Notes: generated by a model not told the origin, from the letters alone. Shown: positions 50,265 through 58,760, counted from the first letter of the stretch. The stretch is 64,000 bases of DNA from DATMER01 sp031390755 (GCA_031390755.1 JANMTS010000109.1:22916-86915), one strand, 5' to 3'. A program made the numbers and translations.

Positions 50265-51629
50265 TTAGTCCGGAGGCGCCGCCCGCTTCGCAATCGCCTC
50301 GACATAGGAGGTGTCCAGGATCTCGTTCACCGGCTGATAGCCGGAGGCGAGGTCCGGGTACTGCTCCACTACGGCCTTCCTCAACTCCGTGTAGGCCGCG
50401 TCGAACAGATTCAGGGAGCCGGGCGCGAGTCCGAAAAGCTCCAGGTTGTCCGCTAGCGTGCTCACCGCCGAGCCGCCGAGCACCACGTTCAGGCCCTTCC
50501 GGTCGCGCTCGGTCACTCCGTTGTAGTACCTCAGCCAGTAGTTGGTGTCCGCGCCCTCTTCCTGGTAAACCTCGGCGCTGATCTCCGAGGCGCGATGGAA
50601 CACCTCGCCGTTGACCCTCACCTGCGCCGATCCCTCGAAGATCGCCGTGAGCATGCCCTCGACCGTCGCGCGGTGGTCACGCATCCACCTGTCGATGCCG
50701 ATGATCACGTTCGGCATCTGCGAGCTGTGCTCCCCGGTCGACACGATGGAGACCAGGCCGCCCTTCTGCTGGGCAACGTTCACGTCGCCCAGCGTCCTGG
50801 TGACCACGCCGTCGATGCAGACCTTGCGCCGCTCGCCCACGGGCTGCCCCTGGTTGACCACCGCCCGGACCTCGCAATACTCGGCGAGGTACAGCCCCGC
50901 CGCGTCGAGGGGGCTCAAGACCCTCAGCCAGTTCAGGCAGTTGGGATCCCAGGTTCTCTCGTCCGGGTTGTTGCACACGGCGTTGTCGCCCAGCCACTCC
51001 TGGACGAGGTTCCAGCCGCCTTCCCGGGGCACGCCGGCCACCAGGGCGCCGCGGGAGCTGGCCGGGGTCTCCTTCCAAGCGGGGAGTCCCATGAATTTGT
51101 CCTCGCCGCGGGAGTAGCCGGCCGAGCCCACGACCCTGACCTGGTACTCGGGGCCGAGGCGCCGGAGCCGGTCGTTGATGCCCTTGAGGAACGCAGCCGC
51201 GCCGTCGCCCGAGATGGCCACGAAGGCCGCGCCCTCGTCCGGGTGGGGATCTCCGCGCTCCAGCGCGGTCGCGAAGGCGAACAGGGCCTCCTGCATGTCG
51301 ATGGCATGGTCCTCCCGTACCAGCTTGAGGTTGACGCCGTTCCGGCACATCAGGCTCCCCTTGGTCGCCTGTTTTCCGCCTGCGGCGAACAGGATCCCCA
51401 TCTGGGCGTTCCAGGTCGGGTGGAAGAACCGGACTTCCGGCAGGTCCAGGCAGCCCGGCGTGCCGTCCGCCGCTGCCGGCGAGGCCTGAGGGAGGTCGGG
51501 CCGGTCGGCGCGCTCGAGAAGCGGCGCGATCTCATCTTTCAGTCCGGGCGCGAAGCGCCGGATGCTGAAATACGCGGCGGTCAGAAGTGCCGCGACGACG
51601 ATCAGTTTCCCGAGGAGGGTGAGCTGCAT
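50265..51629 (-). CDS. Periplasmic substrate-binding-like protein (NitT/TauT-like), unknown ligand
   Basis: A 454-residue protein with an N-terminal signal anchor (LLGKLIVVAALLTAAYFSIR). The body has the pattern of periplasmic binding proteins: LPEVRFFHPTWNAQMGILFA, LKLVREDHAIDMQEALFAFA, VRVVGSAGYSRGEDKFMGLP, PNVIIGIDRWMRDHRATVEG and NYWLRYYNGVTERDRKGLNV. Such single SBPs with an N-anchor occur beside OmpA-type proteins; no transporter subunit is found nearby. Ligand unknown. The ATG at 51629 has no strong Shine-Dalgarno. Confidence 0.68.
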   Translation of the reverse strand: MQLTLLGKLIVVAALLTAAYFSIRRFAPGLKDEIAPLLERADRPDLPQASPAAADGTPGCLDLPEVRFFHPTWNAQMGILFAAGGKQATKGSLMCRNGVNLKLVREDHAIDMQEALFAFATALERGDPHPDEGAAFVAISGDGAAAFLKGINDRLRRLGPEYQVRVVGSAGYSRGEDKFMGLPAWKETPASSRGALVAGVPREGGWNLVQEWLGDNAVCNNPDERTWDPNCLNWLRVLSPLDAAGLYLAEYCEVRAVVNQGQPVGERRKVCIDGVVTRTLGDVNVAQQKGGLVSIVSTGEHSSQMPNVIIGIDRWMRDHRATVEGMLTAIFEGSAQVRVNGEVFHRASEISAEVYQEEGADTNYWLRYYNGVTERDRKGLNVVLGGSAVSTLADNLELFGLAPGSLNLFDAAYTELRKAVVEQYPDLASGYQPVNEILDTSYVEAIAKRAAPPD

Positions 51630-52110
51630 TCCAGGCTCAGCGGATCAGGGCGGGCTTGAGGTCACGCTGACGCAGTCTACTTGGCTTCGAGGTCGACCGT
51701 CGAGGGCGGCGGTCTTCCCGGGAGCGCCGAAGCAGATCCATTTGGAGCATCGCCGATCCTTCGGCGGCCGAGGGGGCGAAGTGCCCCCTTGGCGGGCGGG
51801 TGGGCGAGGTGGCGAGCAGGGAGCCCTCACCCCCGTTCCCCTGCTCTGAAAATAGGGGGCTGGCCGGGGGATTTTCCACCCATCTTCGGGTGCAACGCAG
51901 TGACATGAGGAACTCTCCCGGTCCGCCCGAGTCCACCCGCCCCGGGCGAGGGGCGCCCGCTCCCGCCCTGGAATGAGGGGCCGGACGACAGAATTGATGT
52001 TCGATTGAGTTCGGGCCTGCGAACCTCGGCTGTCGCCAGGAACCGTTCAGCCCATGTTAATCTATTGAAGCTTCGTATAGAGCGGGGCATGATTGAACAA
52101 AGGAATTGCA
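51630..52110. other. Intergenic region without a supported gene; repeats and hairpins
   Basis: About 480 bases. GGGGGC-gaagt-GCCCCC (around 51773-51789) is a stable hairpin. Copy C of the dispersed repeat occupies 51824-52013. From 52020 the DNA becomes AT-richer (TTAATCTATTGAAGCTTCGT) and probably holds the promoter of the tiny secreted peptide. Frames in this region lack coding character. Confidence 0.5.
51824..52013 (+). repeat. Dispersed GC-rich repeat, copy C (interrupted)
   Basis: Starts CCCTCACCCCCGTTCCCC, is interrupted by about 75 bases containing GGGGGCTGGCCGGGGG, then resumes TCTCCCGGTCCGCCCGAGTC, GCCCCGGGCGAGGGGCGCCC and CGACAGAATTGATGTTCGAT. The two blocks are contiguous in copy B and in the arms of the element at 34527. 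Confidence 0.68.
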
Positions 52111-52266
52111 ATGCCGACGAAGAAGAAGCTTGCCTTGGCTGCCATTATGGCGGTACTGCTTACCGTACTTGCCGGCGCCACTGCTCCGGCCTCGGCGGAA
52201 TCGTGGATCTGCTCCCAGCCGCCGACTACCTTCGAGATGTGGTGTGCCCAGCTGTTTCTCTGCTGA
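52111..52266 (+). CDS. Tiny secreted Cys-containing peptide
   Basis: A 51-codon gene preceded by AAAGGA about seven bases before the ATG. The translation has a classical signal peptide (PTKKKLALAAIMAVLLTVLA, cleavage at APASA) and a predicted mature part of ~22 residues beginning ESWICSQPP and ending MWCAQLFLC. It has three Cys and two Trp. A hairpin follows 16 bases after the stop. No homologue is recognised. It may be a signalling peptide, a toxin or an envelope microprotein. The well-formed signal peptide, Shine-Dalgarno and AT-rich leader argue that it is real. Confidence 0.68.
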   Translation: MPTKKKLALAAIMAVLLTVLAGATAPASAESWICSQPPTTFEMWCAQLFLC

Positions 52267-52282
52267 GTCTCTGATCAGGTGG

Positions 52283-52307
52283 AGAGCGGCGCCAAAGACG
52301 CCGCTCT
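52283..52307 (+). terminator. Hairpin after the tiny peptide gene
   Basis: A nine-bp stem AGAGCGGCG / CGCCGCTCT with loop CCAAAGA, followed by TCCCTCG. A likely terminator despite the lack of a long T-run. Between it and the cytochrome gene a short GC-rich repeat piece (GGGGGTTCCCCCTCTAGAGG, ~52374) is present. Confidence 0.6.
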
Positions 52308-52431
52308 TCCCTCGACGCTCGACCACCATTCCCCATTCCTGCGCCACCACCCAAAGCAGAAAGCAAGACGGGAGGGGGTTCCCCCTCTAGAGGGGGCCAG
52401 GGGGTGAGGACTCGAAGCGAGGCCTTCCAGA

Positions 52432-52803
52432 TCAACGCAGCGTCAGCAGATACGCCGCGATGTCCTTGCCGTCCTGCTCCGTCACCCCGAGGATCGGCAT
52501 GGCCGTGCCCGGCGCGATCTCCTGGGGATCGCGGATCCAGCGGATCAGGTTCTCCGGGGTGTTGGGCAGGCCGCCGGCCAGCTGCTTGCGGCTGCCGATG
52601 CCGTCGAGAGACGGTCCGGCCGTGCCGTCGGCGCCTTCGATCCCGGCGATCGCGTGGCAGCTCGGGCAGCCGTAGGTGGATATGGCCAGGCGCCCGCGCG
52701 CCGGCTCGCCGCCGGTCAGGGCCCGGGCCTTTTCCTCCGGGCTCCGGCAGCCTGCCAGGAGGCCGACGACCGCGAGCGCTCCCGCGAGGGCGAGCAGACG
52801 CAT
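52432..52803 (-). CDS. Class I c-type cytochrome lipoprotein
   Basis: A 123-residue protein with lipobox LLAGC (~residue 19). Heme motif CPSCH and axial Met in PGTAMPILGV, with C-terminal KDIAAYLLTLR typical of a one-heme class I cytochrome c. It would carry electrons in the periplasm, anchored to the membrane. It is seven bases after the DJ-1-like gene on the same strand. Confidence 0.9.
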   Translation of the reverse strand: MRLLALAGALAVVGLLAGCRSPEEKARALTGGEPARGRLAISTYGCPSCHAIAGIEGADGTAGPSLDGIGSRKQLAGGLPNTPENLIRWIRDPQEIAPGTAMPILGVTEQDGKDIAAYLLTLR

Positions 52804-52810
52804 CAGGTCT

Positions 52811-53479
52811 TCAGCCCTTCGAATCGGTCAGCGGGCAGGTTGTGGCCCCGGGGATCGTGCCCTGGACCGGCGGGTCGGGGAAGTACTGGGTCGTGACCTG
52901 GATGCTGGTCGCGACATCCGTGCCCGCGACCAGCTCCACCAGCTTCAGGGCCTCGTCGATTCCGGCCGAGATGCCACCGCCCGTAACCCGGTTGCGGTCC
53001 ACGACGAAGCGCGGATAGCCCGGCGCGACCTTGACCGGATAGTCTGCGAAGCACGGCAGGAACGCCCAGTGGGTCGTGGCCTCGTAGCCGTCGAGCAGCC
53101 CGGCCGCGGCCAGGATCAGGGCGCCCTCGCAGACCGAGGTCACCCACTCGGCCTTCTCGCTCTGGTCGCGGATGAACTCCAGGTAGTGCTGGTTGACCAT
53201 CGTCCGCTTCAGCTCGGGGACGGCGCCGCCCGGCACCCAGAGGAGCTGGAACTGGTGACCCTTGCGCCGGACCTCCTTGAACGTGGCGTCGGGGGTGAGC
53301 TTGAAGCCGTCGCGCGTCGGGAGCGCCGACCGGGTGGTGGCCACGAGCTGGGTGGTCACCGTCCTCTCGTGCCAGTTCTCCTTCATCCAGTTGAAGATCT
53401 CCCAGGGCGCGGTCACGTCCAGAAGGTCGCAGCCTGGATAGATGGGAATGGCGATGTCGAAGCGGGGCTTCCCGGCCAT
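52811..53479 (-). CDS. DJ-1/PfpI superfamily protein (isonitrile hydratase/ThiJ-like)
   Basis: A 222-residue class I glutamine-amidotransferase-like protein. It starts FDIAIPIYPGCDLLDVTAPW. The nucleophile elbow is WVTSVCEGALILAAAGLLDG, with Cys flanked by Val/Glu. THWAF and GGGISAGIDEAL follow, as in isocyanide hydratase and related proteins. GGGAGG precedes the ATG. Substrate is not predictable. It shares a transcript with the cytochrome. Confidence 0.87.
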   Translation of the reverse strand: MAGKPRFDIAIPIYPGCDLLDVTAPWEIFNWMKENWHERTVTTQLVATTRSALPTRDGFKLTPDATFKEVRRKGHQFQLLWVPGGAVPELKRTMVNQHYLEFIRDQSEKAEWVTSVCEGALILAAAGLLDGYEATTHWAFLPCFADYPVKVAPGYPRFVVDRNRVTGGGISAGIDEALKLVELVAGTDVATSIQVTTQYFPDPPVQGTIPGATTCPLTDSKG

Positions 53480-53555
53480 GGCTCCTCCCTTTCAACTCAT
53501 CGTAGATTTAGCCGAGAATACCATCTCGGCGCGCTAGAATCCGCGCCAGCCCAAG

Positions 53556-53906
53556 ATGAGCGCCTCCCCGAACGACCCGGAAGACCCGACTCCCTTCGAC
53601 CATGGCGAGTACGCCGTGCTGAAGGTTCCGGACGCCTGGCACGCCGTCTCCCTGCTCTTCTTCGCCTGCTCGCTGGGCGCGCGCTTCCTCACCGCCTACC
53701 TCCCCTCGGGCCGCGGCTTCCTCTACCGGCCCATCCTCACCGCCTTCTCCGTCCCGGTCCTGGCGGCGATCGGCCTCCTCTTCGGGCTGGTCGGCATGCG
53801 CAGCCGGACCAGCCGGAGCGTGGCAAGGGTCGCCGTCTTCCTGAACCTGATCGTGCTCGTCCTGAGCGCGCTCGCCATCACGGTCTTCTACGCCATCCTT
53901 CCCTGA
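53556..53906 (+). CDS. Small integral membrane protein, unknown
   Basis: A 116-residue protein. After a hydrophilic start (ASPNDPEDPTPFDHGEYAVL) there are three TM helices: WHAVSLLFFACSLGARFLTA, ILTAFSVPVLAAIGLLFGLV and VAVFLNLIVLVLSALAITVF. No recognised family. Divergent from the DJ-1 gene. Confidence 0.65.
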   Translation: MSASPNDPEDPTPFDHGEYAVLKVPDAWHAVSLLFFACSLGARFLTAYLPSGRGFLYRPILTAFSVPVLAAIGLLFGLVGMRSRTSRSVARVAVFLNLIVLVLSALAITVFYAILP

Positions 53907-53983
53907 AATGCATCGGGGTGCGGTGGTCACTCCATCCGGAACGACTGGCGTGCGGGGCGAAGCTCCTGCACCGGGAGGGTGTC

Positions 53984-55771
53984 TTGCTCAGAACGATCTG
54001 CCTGTGGAGTCTCGTGTTGTGTCTCGCGGTCCCTGGTCCGGCCCCGGCCGCCGCCAAGGATGATGCCAAGGCCCGGGCCGCAAGCCTGCGGGAGGCAGCC
54101 GCCCTGGCCGCCGAGCGGAAGGACCGCGGCGAGGCGACGGCCGCGGACGTGATCGCCCTCTATGAGCAGGCCCAGAAGCTCGATCCGGCCGACTCGTGGG
54201 GCTGGATCGAGCTGCGGCGGCTCTATGACGAGGCCGGCCGGTTGCCGGAAGCCACGCTCGCGGCCCGGAAGGCCCTGGAGCACGCGCGGGTCGACCGCGA
54301 CCGTGCCGTCGCGGGAATGGAGCTGGGCGACGCGCTCCTGGCCGTCGGCGATCTTCCGGCCGCGCGGCAGGCGTACGAGGAGAGCCTGACCCTGCGCCGG
54401 GGTCTGGCCCGGACAGATCCGCCGAGCGACCAGGTCATGGAAGATCTCAGCCTCGGCCTGGGAAGGCTGGGCGACGTGCTGGTCGAGGCCGGCAACCTCA
54501 AGGCCGCGAAGGAGGCGTACGAGGAGAGTCTGGCGATCTTCCGGCGCCTGGCCGAGGCCAACCCCGCCAGCGCCCAGGCCCGGAGAAGCCTCAACGTCGC
54601 CCTCAACGACCTGGGCAACGTGCTGGAGGCAGCCGGCGAGCTCGACGAGGCCATCAAGGCGTACGAGGAGAGCCTCGCGCTCGCCCGGAGCCTGGCCGCT
54701 GCGGACCCCGGCAGCGCACAGGCTCAAAGCGACCTCAGCTACAGCTTGACGCTGCTCGGCGACACGCTCAAGGAGTCCGGCGACCTCCAGGCTGCGAGAA
54801 AGATGTTCGAAGAAAGCCTGCTCCTCGCCCGGCGGCGGGCCGAGGCCAACCCCACCAGCTTGGAAGCGCAGACCGATCTGAGCATCGGCCTGGACCGGCT
54901 TGGCGAGGTGCTGGTGGTGGCCGGGGATCTCCAGGCGGCAAGGGAGAAATTCGAGCAGAGCCTGGCCGTCGCCCGACTGCTTGCTCAGGCCAATCCCGCC
55001 AGCGCGGAGGCGCAGAGAAACCTCGGCTTCAGCTTCAACAACCTGGGCGACGTCCTGGCGGCGGCCGGCGAGCTCGACGCCGCCAAGGAGAAGTACGGGG
55101 AGGGCCTGGACATCTCCCGGCGCCTCGCGAAGGCAAACCCGACCAGCGCCACCGCGCAGAGCAGCTTCGGCCTGAGCCTCGAAAAGCTCGGCGGAACGCT
55201 CATGGCAGACGGCGATCTCAAAGGTGCGCGAGAGAGGTTCGAAGAGAGCCTCGCCATCCGCCGGCGCCTGGCCGAGGCCGATCCCGCCAATGCCGACGCG
55301 CAGAGAACCCTCAGCGTCGCCCTCAATCAGCTCGGCGTCCTGCTGGTGGAGGCTGGCGATCTCAAAGCCGCAACCGAAAGGTTCGAGGAGGATCTGGCCA
55401 TCGCCCAGCGCCTGGCCGAGGCCAATCCGACCAGCGCCGACGCCCAGCGGGATCTCACCATCAGCCTCAACAAGGTCGGCGACATGAAGATGGAAGCCGG
55501 CGATCTCCAGGGCGCCCGGGAGAGGTTCGAGCAGAGCCTTGCCATCCGCCGACGCCTGGTCCAGTCCAATCCCACGAGCGCCCAGGCGCTACGCGACCTG
55601 ATCTTCGGCCACGTCAAGATCGCCGGGCTGCCGGGCGAAGGGAGCCACTGGGCCGAAGCCCTGAAGATCGCACTGGAGCTGCAACGCACCGGACGGCTCG
55701 CCCCGAACGACGCCTTGATGATCGAGAAGCTCCAACGCGAGGCCGACGCCGCCAAGGCGACCGAGCCCTGA
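53984..55771 (+). CDS. Secreted TPR protein with nine 48-residue repeats
   Basis: A 595-residue exported protein, TTG start at 53984 with GGGAGG before it; signal peptide TICLWSLVLCLAVPGPAPAA. Two ordinary TPRs (~35-110) are followed by about nine near-identical units of 48 residues (144 bp): LGDVLVEAGNLKAAKEAYEE, SLAIFRRLAEANPASAQARR. Each has the TPR helix A/B plus an extra 14-residue linker with NPxSAxAQR. It is a scaffold for protein contacts in the periplasm or on the surface. The near-identity of the units shows recent duplication, and unit number may vary between strains. Confidence 0.85.
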   Translation: MLRTICLWSLVLCLAVPGPAPAAAKDDAKARAASLREAAALAAERKDRGEATAADVIALYEQAQKLDPADSWGWIELRRLYDEAGRLPEATLAARKALEHARVDRDRAVAGMELGDALLAVGDLPAARQAYEESLTLRRGLARTDPPSDQVMEDLSLGLGRLGDVLVEAGNLKAAKEAYEESLAIFRRLAEANPASAQARRSLNVALNDLGNVLEAAGELDEAIKAYEESLALARSLAAADPGSAQAQSDLSYSLTLLGDTLKESGDLQAARKMFEESLLLARRRAEANPTSLEAQTDLSIGLDRLGEVLVVAGDLQAAREKFEQSLAVARLLAQANPASAEAQRNLGFSFNNLGDVLAAAGELDAAKEKYGEGLDISRRLAKANPTSATAQSSFGLSLEKLGGTLMADGDLKGARERFEESLAIRRRLAEADPANADAQRTLSVALNQLGVLLVEAGDLKAATERFEEDLAIAQRLAEANPTSADAQRDLTISLNKVGDMKMEAGDLQGARERFEQSLAIRRRLVQSNPTSAQALRDLIFGHVKIAGLPGEGSHWAEALKIALELQRTGRLAPNDALMIEKLQREADAAKATEP

Positions 55772-55839
55772 CCCGACGGGGACGCCGCCCTCCGTCTGGA
55801 GGGGACCGCGGAGCCTCCGGGACCGGCCGCGAGCCGCCA

Positions 55840-56325
55840 ATGGGGGATTCCCACCGATTCACGGACGACCGCCACACAGCTCCGGACGACCGCCACACTC
55901 GTAGCGATGACCGCCGTCCAAGTGGCGGCGACCGCCACACAGCTGGCGGTGACCGCCAAACAGCTGGCGACGACCGCCACAAAGGGCGCGATGACCGCCG
56001 TCCATGTGGCGGTGACCGCCACCCACCGCGCGACGACCGCCGTTCACGCGGCGGTGACCGCCGCAAAGGGCGCGGTGACCGCCGTCCGGGTGGCGGTGAC
56101 CGCCATCCACGTGGCGGCGACCGCCACAAAGAGCGCGGTGGCCCGGAGATCGGGAGACACGGCCGCGGCGAAGCTCCGGACGGCCCGGAGAGGGACGGCG
56201 AACGGCGGGAGGAGGGGATGCGGAGGCCGCGCGAGTCACCACGTGGCTCGCGCATCGTCGGCGGTGGCCCGGAGGAGGACGGCGGCGATCTCCAGAGAGC
56301 GTGGGCACGCGCGGCGTTGATGTGA
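55840..56325 (+). CDS. Low-complexity heptad-repeat ORF (doubtful)
   Basis: An open frame of 161 codons over the 21-bp array. It would encode thirteen heptads of the form D-R-(H/R)-x-x-(G/R)-(G/D), for example DDRHTAPDDRHTRS and GGDRHTAGGDRQ, then an Arg/Glu/Gly-rich tail. In this frame the third bases of codons 3 and 7 swap C/T, a mild coding signal. Against it: no Shine-Dalgarno before the ATG, and other frames are also open through the array. If expressed it would be a disordered, highly charged protein. Confidence 0.25.
   Translation: MGDSHRFTDDRHTAPDDRHTRSDDRRPSGGDRHTAGGDRQTAGDDRHKGRDDRRPCGGDRHPPRDDRRSRGGDRRKGRGDRRPGGGDRHPRGGDRHKERGGPEIGRHGRGEAPDGPERDGERREEGMRRPRESPRGSRIVGGGPEEDGGDLQRAWARAALM
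55867..56139. repeat. Thirteen-copy exact 21-bp tandem array
   Basis: GACCGCC recurs at 55867 and then every 21 bases without exception to 56119 (13 copies). Unit consensus is about GACCGCCACCCAGGTGGCGG plus T or C. Each junction makes the near-palindrome GGCGGTGACCGCC. Positions 8-15 of the unit vary most. After the last copy the pattern decays into GC-rich sequence up to about 56330. Confidence 0.93.
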
Positions 56326-56465
56326 CCTCCCATCCGTATATTGGGTGCTGGTGGAACCCCAGGCGCTGAAAGCAGCGAGGGAGGCCAAAATGCAGGCTGT
56401 GGCGAACCCGGCAATCACCCAGATCCGGACATGGACGTGGTCGCAAACAGAGGAGAACGAGTCCC

Positions 56466-56600
56466 ATGCCTGGTCCTTTCATCGCTCCCGTCAAGGAACT
56501 CTCCCCCGCCGGCAACGCGGCCGAACCTCCCCTCACGTCCAGTTCATGGACGCGGGACGGCCCGCCACCTCTTCCGAACGGCTCTTCTGCAGGAGGATGA
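56466..56600 (+). CDS. Small hypothetical ORF
   Basis: A 44-codon frame, MPGPFIAPVKELSPAGNAAE through SSAGG, with AGGAG ten bases upstream. It is hydrophilic, rich in Pro/Ser/Gly and has no signal peptide or Cys. The surrounding ~500 bases (56340-56880) hold no other supported gene. It could be a leader peptide or chance. Confidence 0.25.
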   Translation: MPGPFIAPVKELSPAGNAAEPPLTSSSWTRDGPPPLPNGSSAGG

Positions 56601-56882
56601 TCAGCTGCTTAGGATGGAGTCTGTCCGCGCGGAAAGGAGTCTTTAGCCCCCGGAGGGGGCTTGGAAAAACGGCTGCGCGAGGCTGGTCCGCAACCGGAGC
56701 TGCATCCATCTGAGGGAAAACCCAATCAGCGGCCGTCCTAGAGAGTGGCATAGCGCCAACGCCTCGCGGGGACGCCGGGGAGACCTCTGGATCCTCCGTC
56801 CCCGCCTTTTTTCCACCCCTCCCGGCATGGGCTAAGATGACGCCATCCACTTTGTCGCGTGGCTCTGTACCGGAGGTTCTGC

Positions 56883-58748
56883 ATGCACTGTCGGTCTCTG
56901 CTGTTCACCGGGTCTTTCGTTCTCCTTCTGGCCGCCACCCCCGCCGGGGCCCAGCCCGCTTCCCATCCCCCGGGTGACGATCTCGAACCGGGTTGGCACA
57001 TCGTCCGTCCGGGGGACACCCTGGAGAGCCTGGCGAACCGATATCTGGGCTCCAACCAGCTCTGGCGGCGGCTCGCGGAGCTGAACCGCGACATCCTCAA
57101 CCCCAACAAGATCGAGCCGGGCCAGCGCGTGCGCGTGCTGGTGCCGGTCCGCGGCACGCTCCCCCTGGCCCGCGTCGACCGCGTGTCGCGCAAGGTCGAG
57201 GAGCAGCCGCACCCGAACCCGTGGGCCGAGGCGCGGCCGGGCGACCTGCTGGTCGAGCGCGACGCGGTGCGGACCTACCGCGCGTCGTCGGCGGTCATGG
57301 ATTTCCGCGACGGCACCAGCCTGAGGATCACCGAGGACTCGCTCGTCTTCCTGAACCGGGCGAGCGGCCGGCTGCAGGGGACGTCCACCCACGCCGTGGA
57401 GATCGTCGAGGGGCAGGCGGACGTGGAGCTCGGCCAGGCGCGCGCGGCCGGCGGATCGGCCCCCGAGGCTGGCCGGCCCGAGGTGGAGATCGTGATGGGC
57501 AACACCCGCGCGGTGTCGAAGCCCGCCGCGTCCGGCACCGGTCAGACGCGGGCCCGCAAGGCCGAGGGCGGCGGCGCCAAGGTGATGGTCTACGGCGGCG
57601 AGGGCGCGGTGGAGGCCGGCGGCGCCACGGTGCAGGTGGCCCAGGGCATGGGCACCTCGGTCGAGAAGGAAGGCCCCCCGGGACCGCCCGAGAAGCTGCT
57701 CCCGGCCCCGAGCCTCAGCTACCCCGCCGACGGCGCCGTGGCCGTGTGCGCCAGTCTGCGCGTCACCTGGCAGCCCGTGCCGGAATCGCAGAGCTATACC
57801 GTCGAGGTGTGCCGCGACGCCCAGTGCGCCGAGCTGGTGGAGCGCACGGTGAGCGCCACGGGCGGGGAGTGGCGGGCCTCGGTGCTGCCGCCCGGCGACT
57901 ATTTCTGGCGGGTCACGGCGCGCAGCCGGTCCGGCCTCGACGGCTACCCGAGCGCCACGTCCAGGGTTTCGGTCCGCGAGGGCATGGCGGACGCCACCGC
58001 GCCCGCGGGCTCGATCAAGATCCTCGGAACGACCGTGCGCATCGACGACAAGCTGTACGTGCCGCCCACGGTGGCACTGGAAGTGGCGGCGGCGGACGGC
58101 GGCAGCGGTCTCTCCGGCTGGCAGCCGAGGGTCGACGACAAGGATTCGAGCCTGGAGGCCTGGACCGGTGTCTGGCCAGCCGGCGCGCACACGGCGGGCG
58201 CCGTGGCGCTCGATCTCTGCGGCAACCGCGGCCCCATCGCCCCGGTCTCGTTCATCGTCGACTCGGTGCCGCCCGTCCTCGCCTGGACGCCCGCCGGTCC
58301 GCCGCAGGAGCAGTTCCGCTCGCGGCGCGGCCGTCGCCTGCGGCGCGGCGATCCCGGGGACCAGGTCGGCTTTCTCTGGGTGCCCAGCGACCCGTACGGC
58401 CGCCTGCGCTGGGACGAGCGGTGGCGCACCGCCCCCGCGGGCACGGTGCATCAGAGCGTGGAGATCGCGAGCGACCTGCCGACCTTCTTCATCAAGATGG
58501 AGACGGCGCGGCTGCTCCTGGACGGGAAGCCGCTGCCGGCGGACAAGGGCGAGAAGCAGGAAGAAAACAAGGGCATCGTCCGCCTCGACGCCACCGACGC
58601 CGGAGCGCGGGTGACGAAGCTGATCCTGCGCACCGAGAGCACCGAGGCGGGTCCAGTGCTGACGATCGAGGCGATCGACGGCGTGGGCAACGTCGCCACG
58701 CAGGAGTTGAAGATCGAGCGGGTGGCGGCGGCGAACCCGGAACGATAG
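56883..58748 (+). CDS. Secreted LysM-FecR domain protein with fibronectin-like region
   Basis: A 621-residue exported protein; GGAGG six bases before the ATG; signal peptide ~1-24 (LFTGSFVLLLAATPAGA). LysM (~38-90): WHIVRPGDTLESLANRYLGS and NPNKIEPGQRVRVLVP. FecR-like domain (~115-250): VERDAVRTYRASSAVMDFRD, GTSLRITEDSLVFLN and TVQVAQGMGTSVEK. A beta-sandwich region follows: LSYPADGAVAVCASLRVTWQ, SYTVEVCRDAQC. This LysM+FecR combination is an envelope-anchored (peptidoglycan-binding) sensor or scaffold. A basic patch RSRRGRRLRRG lies at ~480. It stands upstream of and convergent with the sensor kinase. Confidence 0.83.
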   Translation: MHCRSLLFTGSFVLLLAATPAGAQPASHPPGDDLEPGWHIVRPGDTLESLANRYLGSNQLWRRLAELNRDILNPNKIEPGQRVRVLVPVRGTLPLARVDRVSRKVEEQPHPNPWAEARPGDLLVERDAVRTYRASSAVMDFRDGTSLRITEDSLVFLNRASGRLQGTSTHAVEIVEGQADVELGQARAAGGSAPEAGRPEVEIVMGNTRAVSKPAASGTGQTRARKAEGGGAKVMVYGGEGAVEAGGATVQVAQGMGTSVEKEGPPGPPEKLLPAPSLSYPADGAVAVCASLRVTWQPVPESQSYTVEVCRDAQCAELVERTVSATGGEWRASVLPPGDYFWRVTARSRSGLDGYPSATSRVSVREGMADATAPAGSIKILGTTVRIDDKLYVPPTVALEVAAADGGSGLSGWQPRVDDKDSSLEAWTGVWPAGAHTAGAVALDLCGNRGPIAPVSFIVDSVPPVLAWTPAGPPQEQFRSRRGRRLRRGDPGDQVGFLWVPSDPYGRLRWDERWRTAPAGTVHQSVEIASDLPTFFIKMETARLLLDGKPLPADKGEKQEENKGIVRLDATDAGARVTKLILRTESTEAGPVLTIEAIDGVGNVATQELKIERVAAANPER

Positions 58749-58760
58749 GGCGTCGAACCT

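Noticed and set aside
51637..51936. Small minus-strand ORF upstream of the tiny peptide gene
   Set aside because: It spans a hairpin and a repeat copy with no coding pattern.
55867..56139. Possible CRISPR array in the 21-bp repeat
   Set aside because: Units are contiguous and similar over their full length; there are no unique spacers.
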